In this document: piece by piece, positions 49,709 through 59,109 of the stretch
Layout: every line of letters begins with the position of its first letter
Position numbering within the stretch: position 1 is the stretch's first letter
Source of the DNA: Pelagomonas calceolata
Lineage: Eukaryota; Sar; Pelagophyceae; Pelagomonadales; Pelagomonadaceae
Length of the DNA stretch: 64,000 bases
Direction: 5' to 3'
Assembly: GCA_918797485.1 (NCBI GenBank)
Contig: CAKKNE010000002.1
Coordinates: 1,578,501-1,642,500, forward strand
The notes under the pieces: model-generated
Told to the model about the DNA's origin: nothing
Databases searched by the model: none
Seen by the model: only the letters and a program-made list of their open reading frames with translations
Position numbers and translations under genes: made by a program

Positions 49709-52700
49709 TCACATGAACGGGAGCTTGCCGTCCAATAGGGCGGGGTGGAACGGGAAGTCGTCGCCGACCCCCGGCGCCTCCTCACCGTTCTTGATGACCA
49801 GGCGCTTCGCGTCGCAGACCAGCGACGCCATGTAGGAGAGGGCGGGCAGCTTGACCGCGCGGTTGGCCTTCGGGTAGGCGTACGCGAGCGCCGCGACGAT
49901 GCTCATGAGGACGTCGGGCGGGCACTGGGCCTCGTTGAGGATGACGCGGCAGTGCTGCAGGTTGTTGCAGCCCTGGATCCCGGCGTACGTGTTCACGAAG
50001 AACTCGTGCGCCGTCGGGTGCGTCAGGCCCGAGTCGACGAAGAGCGACGGCGGCACGTTCATGGAGCGGTCGTTGTCGGTGCCCGACTCGCGGCTCGGGA
50101 AGACGCGGACCCGGCTCTTGGTCATCGGGCAGTAGGTCAGATGCACCTCGCCGTCGAAATGCGCGGACGCTTTCTCGCGGATCCGACGCTTGATCGCCGC
50201 CGGCTCGAGCTCCAGCATCCGGCGATGGTCCTCGCCCGCGAACGCGCCCGTGCGGAACGCGACGACGAGCTGCGGTGGACCATTAATTTCTGCGAACTGG
50301 CTTAGCACGTCGCAGACGGCGAGGCCGATCACATCCGCGAGGTGCTCGTCCAGGCGCGCGTCCAGGGGCGCGACGCGCGACGCGAACCGGAACTGCGACA
50401 TGAGTTTGTCGACGGTGCAGGCCGCCGTGACCATCGAGGGGATCGCCGAGTCGTAGGCGCCGGCGAGCGTGACGTGCACGGCGACGAGGGCCGTCGGCGC
50501 CGCGCCCGTCCACGGGTGGAAGTCCACCGGCGGCTCGCCGTTCGGCCTCGCGGACTCCGCGGAGACGACGGCCCGGTTCACGCCGCCGAACTTGGCGTTG
50601 ATCTTGGCGGCGATCGCGCGGACGATGTCCCGGTACCGCGCTGATCCCGCCGTCTTCAGCGACTCGACGGTGACGCACGACGTCATGACGCCCGTCTGGT
50701 GCTGGAACCGCTTGATCACACCGTAGTCGTTCTCGCTCAGGGACGCCTGGGTTTTCTTGATGACGGCCAGTACGAGGTCCGGCTTGGCGACGCCGCAGCG
50801 CTGGCAGGCTCCATACACCTCGTGGGTCACGTCGCCAACAGAGGAATCCGGCCGGACGACCGCCACCAACACCGGGCCGGGGCCGCCCCGCCCCGACGGG
50901 TCGAACGGGTCGCCGAGCTGGATGTCGATGTCCCTGCACGCGCGGCGGAGTTCGTCCACGTAGTTCCTGACGGCGTCGGGCGACGCGCGGCCGCCGCCCA
51001 TGTCGAGGACCAGGACGTTCCGGTGCTCGGGCGCCGCGACGCGGAAGACCTGGTTCTCTTGTCTCCACTCGCCGAGCTTGTGCCCCCCGAGCTGGAGGAC
51101 GCGTCCTCGGTTCCGCGCGAAGAGAAGCGGCGCCGGAAAAATCTTGGCGACGACGGCGAGCGATCGCGGCGCGAGCTGGAGCCCGATCGCCGCGAGGGCC
51201 GGCGACGACGTGATGCGGCTCCGCGCGACGTGGTCGACGATCTGCCCGTGTCGCGCGGAAGGCCGCACGGAGAGCAACCTGATGATTTCGTCGGCCATGT
51301 TGATGCCGCGCGCGTGCTGGCCCTCCTCGAGCCGCAGGCGCTCGGCCGGGATGTAGATGACCTTCTCGATCTTCTTGCCGTCAGCGTCGCGCTTGGGCTG
51401 GCGCCGCTTAAGGCCGTCCTCGCCCATGACCTCTACGTACTCGAGGCCCGCGTCGATGCGGATGACGGGGTGGTGCGGAAACCGTAACGGGTGGCCCTTG
51501 CGCTCCTGGTACGTGGCGATGGAGATGGTCTCGCCGTTGCGCTCGAAGGTCATGTCGCTGGCCGACGTGGCGACGAGGCGGCCCTTGTCCTTGAAGTTCT
51601 TGCGCGAGATCTCCGCGAACTCGTCGGCCCCGCCGAAGTCCTTCCGCAGGATCGTGACGTTCTTGCGGTGCAGCAGCTGCTTGAGCTTCTCTACGTCTTT
51701 CGGCGAGCGCGGGCCCCGCTCGCCGAAGAGCGCGATGATCAGGTCCGCGACGGTGGAGAGAGCGCCCGGCGTGCGCACCGCTGCCTTCGCCACGAGGTCG
51801 ACCGCGAGGCACATGCCCGCCTCGCAGTTGCGCACCCCCACGTCGACGCCGAGGAGGATGTCCAGGCCGCCCTCCCGGCAGCGCACCGGCTCGCCCTGGA
51901 CCAGGTACGTGCCGCTGCCGAGGTCCCAGTACCCGTTCTGCGTCATGTGCGCCTTGATCGCGAGGTCGATGATGGTCGAGAAGTGGTGCCGCTCGCCCGT
52001 GCAGGCGTCCACGAGCTCGCCGCTCGCCGTCCGCGCCACGTCGACGGCGGTGCTCCGGAGCGCCTCGGCCACGTCGATGGTGGTGGCCGCCTGCAGCTGC
52101 ACGCGCCACCGGCGCCACGGCTTGCCGGCCACGGGCGCGACCACGACGCCCGACGCGGACATGTGCGGCTCGAGCCGCCCGCACGCGTAGAGCATCCGCG
52201 CGCCGTCCGAGAAGACCTGGACGCGCGCCTGTTCGCCCACGGCGCGCATCGCCTCGAGCGTCCGCCGCTTCTGCGTCTCGGAGGGCTTGCGCGTGCCATC
52301 GGCGAGGACCTCCTCGGGCCGGGCGCCCGCGCCCGCGGGCGCGGCGACCACCGGGGGCGGGGGCGCCGGCGCGGCGTCCGGCGCGGCCGGCGCGGCGTCG
52401 CCGTCGGCCACGAACTCCTTCTTCAGGTGCCGGACGTGATAAACCCAGATCGTGTCCGTGGCGGCGCCGGGCGCCGGTACGAGGCGCCAGACGTTCGTAG
52501 CCACCGGCGCTTCTCTATAAGGCACCCCCAAAGACGGACCCCGCGGCTCGATCCATCCGCCGCCGACGGTGAGCGCCGAGAGTCGATCTTCGAGCGACCC
52601 GCCCGGCTCCACCGTGGACAGCTGCCGCTCCTCCGTGCCGACAATATCGTGGTTGTCGATCGGTATCAGCTCGCCTCGACCGCGGCCGCGGCCTCCACCG

Positions 52701-52813
52701 CCGCGGCCTCCGCCGCGGCCTCCTCGGCCGCGGCCGTCGAACGGGCGCCGCCCGCCGCCGTAACCGCCGCCGCCCTCGTGCGGCCGGCGCCTGCCGCCGG
52801 CGCCGCCGTACAT
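49709..52813 (-). CDS. AGO: Argonaute-family protein with degenerate slicer site
   Basis: One exon of 1,034 residues. An RGG-rich lead (GGRGGGRGGGGRGRGRG, about 30-47) precedes N and PAZ domains; the PAZ end reads ISIATYQERKGHPLRFP...KVIYIPAERLRLEEGQ (about 430-498). The MID domain has NDYGVIKRFQHQTGVMTSCV (about 695-714) and AAKINAKFGGVN. The PIWI domain keeps its frame (IPSMVTAACTVD, YAGIQGCNNLQH). The catalytic tetrad appears lost: the GADVTHP site is AVHVTLA (His near 780), the YRDG site is FRTG (Thr near 855), and HYHV is HCRV (Arg near 956). It should bind guide RNA but probably cannot cleave targets. It lies downstream of GCTAG motif copy 7, with no introns. Confidence 0.88.
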   Translation of the reverse strand: MYGGAGGRRRPHEGGGGYGGGRRPFDGRGRGGRGGGRGGGGRGRGRGELIPIDNHDIVGTEERQLSTVEPGGSLEDRLSALTVGGGWIEPRGPSLGVPYREAPVATNVWRLVPAPGAATDTIWVYHVRHLKKEFVADGDAAPAAPDAAPAPPPPVVAAPAGAGARPEEVLADGTRKPSETQKRRTLEAMRAVGEQARVQVFSDGARMLYACGRLEPHMSASGVVVAPVAGKPWRRWRVQLQAATTIDVAEALRSTAVDVARTASGELVDACTGERHHFSTIIDLAIKAHMTQNGYWDLGSGTYLVQGEPVRCREGGLDILLGVDVGVRNCEAGMCLAVDLVAKAAVRTPGALSTVADLIIALFGERGPRSPKDVEKLKQLLHRKNVTILRKDFGGADEFAEISRKNFKDKGRLVATSASDMTFERNGETISIATYQERKGHPLRFPHHPVIRIDAGLEYVEVMGEDGLKRRQPKRDADGKKIEKVIYIPAERLRLEEGQHARGINMADEIIRLLSVRPSARHGQIVDHVARSRITSSPALAAIGLQLAPRSLAVVAKIFPAPLLFARNRGRVLQLGGHKLGEWRQENQVFRVAAPEHRNVLVLDMGGGRASPDAVRNYVDELRRACRDIDIQLGDPFDPSGRGGPGPVLVAVVRPDSSVGDVTHEVYGACQRCGVAKPDLVLAVIKKTQASLSENDYGVIKRFQHQTGVMTSCVTVESLKTAGSARYRDIVRAIAAKINAKFGGVNRAVVSAESARPNGEPPVDFHPWTGAAPTALVAVHVTLAGAYDSAIPSMVTAACTVDKLMSQFRFASRVAPLDARLDEHLADVIGLAVCDVLSQFAEINGPPQLVVAFRTGAFAGEDHRRMLELEPAAIKRRIREKASAHFDGEVHLTYCPMTKSRVRVFPSRESGTDNDRSMNVPPSLFVDSGLTHPTAHEFFVNTYAGIQGCNNLQHCRVILNEAQCPPDVLMSIVAALAYAYPKANRAVKLPALSYMASLVCDAKRLVIKNGEEAPGVGDDFPFHPALLDGKLPFM

Positions 52814-53232
52814 GCTACTGGACTCCGTGTGCTACTTAGTGCACCCTCTCTGTAGCCTCTGCAGGCTGCGTAAAAAACGTGCCAGCTCGACCAATCGCAG
52901 GAGCTGCACTGCGGTTCTGCTTGCACGACTTCCGGAAGCTCCTGTGCTGGCGGAAGGCAACTGAGCGCAATTTGAGGGCTAGCGGCATGTAAGACACTAG
53001 CGCACAAATCCGCACGCAGGCTCTAGAGCCCTTCAAACGCTAGCAAACTAGTAGCTTTGAAGACAACCTCCGCCGGAATCCACCGGCTAGATGGCGAGCG
53101 CTCTCAGGTCCGAGAGCTTCGCCGTGTTCCCACTGAGCCCCGGCTGCCGGGTAAGGTATCGTTATGGTACTTATACCTCGGCAGTAGGGGGTCAGGAGCC
53201 TGAATCCGCACGGAAGGATACAAACAGACAAA
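52814..53232. promoter_or_regulatory. Promoter region of the Argonaute gene
   Basis: About 420 bp between tandem minus-strand genes. It contains GCTAG motif copy 7, about 165 bp upstream of the Argonaute ATG, and the 3' UTR of the BABAM1-like gene, which includes GGTATCGTTATGGTAC at about 53154. Confidence 0.5.
52978..53001 (+). promoter_or_regulatory. GCTAG inverted-repeat promoter motif, copy 7
   Basis: Reads GCTAGCGGCAT then GTAAGACACTAGC, the best match to the shared pattern. Confidence 0.68.
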
Positions 53233-54027
53233 TTAGCCAGGCGGTGGCGGCGGAGCCGTCGGCGGCGGCGGCGACGCCGTCCGCTGCGCCGCCTCGGGAT
53301 CCAACTTCGCGAGCGCGGAGTCCTGCGCGTCGCGCAGTACGGGGTGCGCCAGCAGCAGGAGGAGGTAGGACTTGAGCTTCTCCTGCGAGCGCGTCGTCTC
53401 CATGACGTAGGAGCTCCGGTGCACCAGGAGCTTCCGGAGCGTGTCGTAGACGGCCTGGACGTCGCGGACCGGAGGCGCCGCATTCTCGTGCAGGTAGATC
53501 GCGTCCAGGAAGAAGTCTCCCTTGTTTTTTAGTTCGAACTCGCCGGTCGCCACCGGTACGGCCCGGCTTCGACCGAAGACCACCAAACATCGGTCGACGG
53601 CGCCGTCCGGCCGCGCCGTCCCAAAGGCAGCGCCCAGCACGTTGTATAAACTAGAGAAGTCGAAGGGCGCGTCGGCGACGCCGTCGTCCTCCTCCTCGAA
53701 GGCGTCACGGCGCCGCGGCTGCGCCACGCTGTTCAGCGTCGCGAGCATGATATCGCGCTCCGTCGGCGCGAGGAGCAGTTCCGCCTCGGCGTCGCGCAGC
53801 ACGACGAGGCCCCACTGCGTCGTAGCAGTTGATAAGCTGGACTTCTGCGTGATCCACGTCCGCAGCGCCGGCAGCACGACGGCGAGGCGCGTCGGGCCGT
53901 CGGGCCGCCGCGCGTCGAAGGCGTCGTGCATCTCGAGCCCGACGTCGAGCGCGACGCAGATGCGCTCGACCGTGCCGCCCTGTTCCGCCTTGCGGCAGTA
54001 GGCGTCGAAGCCGTGCGAGGACGGCAT
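53233..54027 (-). CDS. BABAM1: BABAM1/MERIT40-like vWA-fold protein
   Basis: 264 residues from ATG at 54027 (MPSSHGFDAYC). VERICVALDVGLEMHDAF corresponds to ERIIICLDLSEEM of MERIT40. VDRCLVVFGRSRAVP, then GDFFLDAIYLHENAA (equivalent to FFFDVVYIHNG), then SYVMETTRSQEKLKSYLLLLLAHPVLRD complete the fold in the same order. MERIT40 scaffolds the BRISC and BRCA1-A complexes, which remove K63-linked ubiquitin chains using a BRCC36 enzyme. The neighbouring genes give no further part of the complex. The C-terminus ends in a Pro-rich tail that would be disordered. An upstream ATG at 54123 lacks similarity, so the shorter start is chosen. Confidence 0.78.
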   Translation of the reverse strand: MPSSHGFDAYCRKAEQGGTVERICVALDVGLEMHDAFDARRPDGPTRLAVVLPALRTWITQKSSLSTATTQWGLVVLRDAEAELLLAPTERDIMLATLNSVAQPRRRDAFEEEDDGVADAPFDFSSLYNVLGAAFGTARPDGAVDRCLVVFGRSRAVPVATGEFELKNKGDFFLDAIYLHENAAPPVRDVQAVYDTLRKLLVHRSSYVMETTRSQEKLKSYLLLLLAHPVLRDAQDSALAKLDPEAAQRTASPPPPTAPPPPPG

Positions 54028-54535
54028 TTGTCGTGCGAATGCTCTCCTGCCTAGCAAGCACTGAAACGCCTCCGGGGATTGCGCACAAACTTTTGTGGGG
54101 AAACTGGCCACTCTCAGGATCACTGCCAGCTCGTTTGTTAGCAGCAGTTGCCCACGGGAGGGCGAGACAAGGCAGTCCCTCGATTAACAATGGCCCTAGC
54201 TAGCGGCCTGTAAGACACTAGCAAGACAAACCAAAACTCGGCCGCGCAGTTTGAGCTGTGCGCGACCTAGGCTTCTCCTAGCGCCAGGAGTAGTGTACTA
54301 GGGGCCCGGCAGTCTGCAGAGGCGCTTGCGCTTGCCGACCGCGTCGCGGGGACAGCTCGCATTCAAAACGGAGAGCAAAACCGCGGGGCGCTCTGGACGG
54401 CGCGCGAGGCCCTGACGCCGAACGCGTACACGGTAGCAGCACCGTAGCAGCGTTGCCGGACAGCCGCGCGTCCAAAAAGGAGACAAAACCGCTCAGGAGC
54501 CGCGGACACCCGACGCCGCACGTAACAACACTAAG
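54028..54535. promoter_or_regulatory. Divergent promoter, BABAM1-like / coiled-coil gene
   Basis: About 510 bp with GCTAG motif copy 8 near the middle (172 bp from the minus start, about 310 bp from the plus start). The frames seen here have biased composition only. Confidence 0.5.
54199..54222 (+). promoter_or_regulatory. GCTAG inverted-repeat promoter motif, copy 8
   Basis: Reads GCTAGCGGCCT then GTAAGACACTAGC, identical to copy 7 except for one base. Confidence 0.68.
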
Positions 54536-57178
54536 ATGGCGGACACCCCGGCATCAACAACCGGCACGAGCCATGATTTTGACCTGTCGAGCGACGAGGA
54601 GGACGACATCCTCCAGAACCTGAAGCAGCAGGCCCAGCGCGGCACACGGAGCTCGGCATCCTACGACCCCGACGCGTCGTCGAACTTCGGCAAGACGACG
54701 GCGTCGTCGGAGGGCACGCCGAACTTCGAGTCCATGCGCGACGCGTTTCGGGAAGCGGGGATGGAGGCCCTCGAGACGAAGTCGCCCGTCGCCGCGCCGC
54801 CGACCGTGGCGAGTGCCGACGAGTCGATCCGGGTGGACTTTGGCGCTGCCGCGCAACGGCAGTCGCTCGCGCACCAGTCCATCGCGTCGGTCGACGGCGT
54901 GATGCTGCAAAGCAGAGACGGAGGTGTCGATGCGGTCGCCGAGGAGCCCCAGCCGCAAACGGACGAGACGTCCGTCTACAGTCCGCCGGGAGCGGAGGAG
55001 GAAAAAGCACCTCTGGCGACCGACGCCACGTCGGTGTATAGTCCACCTGGCGCCTCGGAAGCCCAACCGACGGTGAACACGTCGGCCGACGAGTTTGCTG
55101 CGTTAGCCGCGGCGCAGGAGGACGACTCCGAGTCCGAGGAGGAAGAAGGCGACGATCCGGAGGACCGGCAAGCCCGCGAGGACGTCGGCGCGGCTCTCAA
55201 ACCCGCCAAAAAAGAAGCCTTGGAGCGCCTCGTCGAGCAGTTGCAGCGCGACAACGATAGGTTACAAGCTTCCTTACAATTAGCCTATGAACGGGCCGAA
55301 GCGGCCAAGGGTGAATGGGAGGCTGAACGCGAAGGGTTGGTGCGCCAGGCCAAGGAGGCCGCCACCGAAGCTAAATTAGCGATCGCGTCATCTAAAAGTC
55401 CTACTAAGAGGGAGCCCGGGGAACTGGCGAAGAGCGCGATGGACCCGAGGGCGTCTCGCCTTGCCGCGGAGTTACAGCTAGCAAAAGAAAGAGATGCGTT
55501 GCGGGATGAGGTCAATCAATTGAATGCTTTAAGAGCCAAGGACCAGCAGACCATCAAGCAACTCCAGAGGCAGCCGCCGACGCCGCCGCCGCCGCGGGCG
55601 CCGCCGCCCGAGCAGCGAGCTTTTCAAGATGTGGAAAGGAGGTGTACCGATCTAGAAAGGGAGCTCGAGGACCAACGCGCGGCCCACGAGTACCGGATCC
55701 ACGCTCTTAGAGATGAATTTGAGAAGCTGCGAGACGCCCACGAGCGGAAGCTGCGCGCCGTGAAAGCGGAGGCGGCGCGGAAGGCCAAACAACAACCAGT
55801 AAGGAAGGCACCTACACTGACAGAAAACACGGTGGTAGGCCCCAAGAAGGCCGCCGGCATCTCGCGGCAGGCCCTGCACGCGATCGAGGAGCAGAGTCGC
55901 AAGGACCATGAGGCGAAACTAAAAGCTGAACAGAAGGCCGAGCGCTTACAGAGAGAGCTGGAGGAGGCGAAACAGTCGTTGGTGCGCGCGCGGAACAAGC
56001 TCAAGGCGTCGAACGCGCAGCGCGGGTCCACCGAGACGCTCGCTTCTGTGTCTGCTACCTCATCACCGCCGCCGCCGCGACGGTCGCGCGAGAAGTCGCC
56101 TCACAAACGGAGAGATGAGGAGGCATCGAGTCCGGCGCCGCCGCCGCCCGCGAAACGTCGGGGCGTCGACGTAGGGACGCAGTCACCACGTAGAAAACAC
56201 AAAGACGCCGAGGCGGCGTCGCCCGCGCCTCCACAAAAGCGCCGCGGCGTCGACGCCGGCACGCAGTCGCCCAAGCCTAGGACGACCTCGACCGGCGTGC
56301 AGTCGCCGCGGCCTCCCCAGGAACCGCGGCGCGCCGAGTCGCCCGCGCCGGCTAGAAGAGCGCCGCGCACGGTCGAATCGGAGGACCAAACTTTAGTTGC
56401 TTCTGTCGAGTCCGTGCCGCCGCCGCCTCCACCAGTGGCGCCTGATCTCGAGGGCGAGGCCACGAAGGAGCAGCTCGAGTTGAGGGCGCTGCGGACGGAG
56501 CTCGAGAGAGAGCGCGAGATCAATAGGAGACTGGCGGACGAGCGCGACGCGCCGGAAGAAGAATTAGGTGTGTACAAGGAGCGCGCGGCGGCGTTGAGAG
56601 ATGCGCTGGAGCAGGCGACGCGCGACGCGGAGAAGGAAATGCGGCTGCGGAGAGAAGCCGAGGAGACGCTCCATGCGGTTCAAGCCCAGAAGCCTGAGAA
56701 CGATGCTCTGACGAGTGAAGTCAACAAACTACGAAGTGAACATCGAGACATGGTGCGCGAATTGTCGTCGTCGCGGGAGACCGCACGCCTCGCGGCCGAG
56801 GACGCGGCTCGCTTGCATCGTGCTTTACAGTTACGAGGACCAGGAACGACGACGGAAGTTGCCGTCGCGGCCCTAGCGGCGCAGGTCGATGAACTTGAGT
56901 TAAGAGCGAAGCGCCGGCAAGAAGAAGTGGCTTCTGCTGTATTGGAGGCGAACGCGTCCGCGAAGCTCGAGCTCGCGCGCCACGAGACGCGGGCCGCGGA
57001 AGCCCTCGCGGCGAAGGACGCGCAGCTCATGCGGTTTCGCGGCGAGCTCGACTCGCTCTTGGACGCGTTGCGAGCCGCGGTCGCCGACAAAGCCAGAGCT
57101 CAGGCGGCCGTCTCCGAGAAATTGGCCCAGGACCACCTCACGTTTGCCAACGAAGCCTTCGACGTGGGCGCCGAGTAA
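54536..57178 (+). CDS. Long coiled-coil protein with TQSP repeats
   Basis: One exon of 880 residues. An acidic, Ser-rich lead contains two copies of TSVYSPPGA. Coiled coil runs from about 220 to 500 (for example ALERLVEQLQRDNDRLQASL) and again from about 640 to 870. Between them a Pro/Lys-rich linker carries three related units: KRRGVDVGTQSPRRK, KRRGVDAGTQSPK and TSTGVQSPRPP. Each ends in S-P, a likely proline-directed kinase site. The layout resembles centrosomal, basal-body or cytoskeletal coiled coils, but no family motif is visible. It ends 4 bp before the stop of the convergent gene. Confidence 0.72.
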   Translation: MADTPASTTGTSHDFDLSSDEEDDILQNLKQQAQRGTRSSASYDPDASSNFGKTTASSEGTPNFESMRDAFREAGMEALETKSPVAAPPTVASADESIRVDFGAAAQRQSLAHQSIASVDGVMLQSRDGGVDAVAEEPQPQTDETSVYSPPGAEEEKAPLATDATSVYSPPGASEAQPTVNTSADEFAALAAAQEDDSESEEEEGDDPEDRQAREDVGAALKPAKKEALERLVEQLQRDNDRLQASLQLAYERAEAAKGEWEAEREGLVRQAKEAATEAKLAIASSKSPTKREPGELAKSAMDPRASRLAAELQLAKERDALRDEVNQLNALRAKDQQTIKQLQRQPPTPPPPRAPPPEQRAFQDVERRCTDLERELEDQRAAHEYRIHALRDEFEKLRDAHERKLRAVKAEAARKAKQQPVRKAPTLTENTVVGPKKAAGISRQALHAIEEQSRKDHEAKLKAEQKAERLQRELEEAKQSLVRARNKLKASNAQRGSTETLASVSATSSPPPPRRSREKSPHKRRDEEASSPAPPPPAKRRGVDVGTQSPRRKHKDAEAASPAPPQKRRGVDAGTQSPKPRTTSTGVQSPRPPQEPRRAESPAPARRAPRTVESEDQTLVASVESVPPPPPPVAPDLEGEATKEQLELRALRTELEREREINRRLADERDAPEEELGVYKERAAALRDALEQATRDAEKEMRLRREAEETLHAVQAQKPENDALTSEVNKLRSEHRDMVRELSSSRETARLAAEDAARLHRALQLRGPGTTTEVAVAALAAQVDELELRAKRRQEEVASAVLEANASAKLELARHETRAAEALAAKDAQLMRFRGELDSLLDALRAAVADKARAQAAVSEKLAQDHLTFANEAFDVGAE

Positions 57179-57182
57179 ATAC

Positions 57183-58337
57183 CTACCTTCCTATGGCTCT
57201 AGCGCCCCGGATCGCGTCGGCCCGCCGCCGCCGCGCGTTGACCAGCTGCCCGTACTCGAAGTTCGAGGGCCTCGCCTTCGAGGGTTGGGGGTCGTAGTCC
57301 TTCAACAATTCCTTCGCGCGCGCGACAAGCTCCGCCTCCTCGGTCGGTATCTCGTATGAAGGCGGCGGCGCCGCCACGACCACCGGCGCCGCGGGCGCGC
57401 CCCCTAGGTCCGCCGTGATCTGCGCGGCCGTGTCCCGCAGCGCCCTCGCGCGTTTTAAGAGAGGGTCATCATCAAAAGTCGCGCCGGGCGGCAGATACGA
57501 CGCGTAGGGGTTGTGGAGCTGCGGCGCTTGGGGTATCACGCCGTCCTTGTAGCCTAGACGTTTTCTGGCGGCGGCCAGGTCTCGTCTATTAGCGGCCGCC
57601 TGTTGCGTTGATTCGCGTCTTGCTCTCGTATTTTGCGTGATGCTGGCCCTATCATTCATCTTCCGCTCGGAGGCCTTCGCCGCCCGCGCCTCAAAGTTCT
57701 CCGTTAAAGCGTCTCTCCTCCTCTGCGCGTCCCGCGCATCCGCTTGTCTCTTGCTCTTGATGTTTGAGGAGCGTTGTTCGGCTTTGGCTCGCCGCTCGAG
57801 TTTCCTTCTCACCTCCTCCGGGCCCTCGCCGGACACGGCGCACGCGATCGCGCTATTCAGAGCCGCGGCGGCGGCGGCCGCGGCCGTGATGCCCGAGGCG
57901 CCCTGGCCCTGGTGCGCTCTTGCCAACGCCTCGAGATCTAGCGAATCGAGCGACGCCGCGACGGACGCTAATCTATTCGCGTGCTTGACGAGCTCCGTGT
58001 CGGCGGACGTGCCGTCTCTTGGTATTTTGCTCGGCGACGTCGGGATTTTGTTTCTACGGCGCAGCGGCGACGGCGACCGCGGCAGCTCAAGTACGGAGGG
58101 CGGCGGCGCCTGCCGCGGCTGTTCCATTACTGAGGGCGGCGGCGCTGCCTCCGCGGGCGCGGCGTGGACGCGCGGCGGCGGCGTCTCCGCCGCGGGCGCG
58201 ACGTGGACGCGCGCGTCGCGGCGCGGCGCGGCTGCCTTTGGCTTGGTGCGTTTTTTGCGGGGCTTCGGCGTCCTCACGCGCGGCGTGATCTGGAGCTCTT
58301 CCCGGCATTCATCGAAGACGTCGTCGAGGAAGCCCAT
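57183..58337 (-). CDS. Basic, partly coiled protein, family unknown
   Basis: 384 residues from ATG at 58337 (MGFLDDVFDECREELQI), chosen because the upstream extension is Pro/Arg low complexity. An acidic N-terminal helix is followed by a Pro-rich basic linker, two PPPSVxExPR repeats, an Ala-rich helix and a Lys/Arg-rich coiled segment (KAEQRSSNIKSKRQADARDA). The C-terminus has LHNPYASYLPPGATFDDD and PSYEIPTEEAELVARAKELL. No catalytic motif. The MGFLDDVF start plus charged coil could suit a cytoskeletal adaptor, but this is a guess. Tandem with, and downstream of, the histone H2A gene on the same strand. Confidence 0.65.
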   Translation of the reverse strand: MGFLDDVFDECREELQITPRVRTPKPRKKRTKPKAAAPRRDARVHVAPAAETPPPRVHAAPAEAAPPPSVMEQPRQAPPPSVLELPRSPSPLRRRNKIPTSPSKIPRDGTSADTELVKHANRLASVAASLDSLDLEALARAHQGQGASGITAAAAAAAALNSAIACAVSGEGPEEVRRKLERRAKAEQRSSNIKSKRQADARDAQRRRDALTENFEARAAKASERKMNDRASITQNTRARRESTQQAAANRRDLAAARKRLGYKDGVIPQAPQLHNPYASYLPPGATFDDDPLLKRARALRDTAAQITADLGGAPAAPVVVAAPPPSYEIPTEEAELVARAKELLKDYDPQPSKARPSNFEYGQLVNARRRRADAIRGARAIGR

Positions 58338-58719
58338 CTGGGCAGCCGTGCGCCGCGATGGCTCGGCGCGAGGACTCCTGTGGGGCGTGGGCAGCCCTGC
58401 GGCGCGCGGGGCAGCCCTTGGCCCGGCCAAAGGTCGATGCGGCGCTGCCAACCACTTCGGCTGTGGGCCCGGGGGTGGAAGGAAGGCTCGGGAGGCCCGA
58501 GCCAGCGGGTCGGGAGGGCGGTGAGCGCTCGGAGCGGCGCGGAAGGGGCTGGGGGGAGAGCGGAAAAATTAATTAAAATCCCGGTCGATCGAGCGGCGCG
58601 TGGCGGCCAGTGGCGGAAGTCCATCAAGGTTGCTTCGGTATGTAGGGTGGTTTTTGTAAAAACCGGGTAGATGAGGTTGGCGCGCTCGTGGGAGCGGCCG
58701 AAGTCAGCAAGCGAGGCGC
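58338..58719. promoter_or_regulatory. Promoter of the basic coiled gene and H2A 3' UTR
   Basis: About 380 bp. GGGCAGCC occurs at about 58390 and 58408, within 75 bp upstream of the minus-strand ATG. The histone stem-loop of H2A lies at 58649-58664. Confidence 0.55.
58649..58664 (-). terminator. Histone 3' stem-loop (H2A)
   Basis: On the minus strand GGTTTT-TACA-AAAACC forms a 6-bp stem with a 4-nt loop, followed by ACCCT, starting about 55 nt after the H2A stop. Size, GG...CC ends, distance and the downstream ACC match the replication-dependent histone stem-loop. Confidence 0.72.
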
Positions 58720-59109
58720 TTACTTCTTGGAGGCCGACTTCTTCGGGAGAAGCGTGGCGTGGATGTTCGGGAGAACACCGCCGGACGCGATCGTGACCGA
58801 GCCCAGGAGCTTGTTGAGCTCCTCGTCGTTGCGGACGGCGAGCTGGATGTGGCGCGGCACGATGCGCGTCTTCTTGTTGTCGCGCGCGGCGTTGCCCGCG
58901 AGCTCGAGGATCTCGGCGCAGAGGTACTCGAGGACGGCGCCCATGTAGACACCGGCACCGACGCCGACGCGCGAGGCGTACTTGCCCTTGCGGAGGTAGC
59001 GGTTGAGGCGCGCCACCGGGAACTGGAGGCCAGCCTTGGACGCCGAGGACGACGAGCCGGAGGACTTGGCCTTGCCCTTGCCGCGGCCACCTTTACCTTT
59101 GCCAGACAT
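58720..59109 (-). CDS. H2A: Histone H2A
   Basis: 129 residues from [15 protein letters not shown]. It has the histone fold with [20 protein letters not shown], the acidic-patch helix [32 protein letters not shown] and [15 protein letters not shown]. The tail ends KKSASKK and lacks the SQ(E/D)-phi motif of H2A.X; the docking region is canonical rather than H2A.Z. The in-frame extension upstream of this Met lies in the promoter and is discarded. It is divergently paired with H2B and has a 3' stem-loop, so it is probably expressed in S phase without polyadenylation. Intronless, as usual for such histones. Confidence 0.95.
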   Translation of the reverse strand: MSGKGKGGRGKGKAKSSGSSSSASKAGLQFPVARLNRYLRKGKYASRVGVGAGVYMGAVLEYLCAEILELAGNAARDNKKTRIVPRHIQLAVRNDEELNKLLGSVTIASGGVLPNIHATLLPKKSASKK

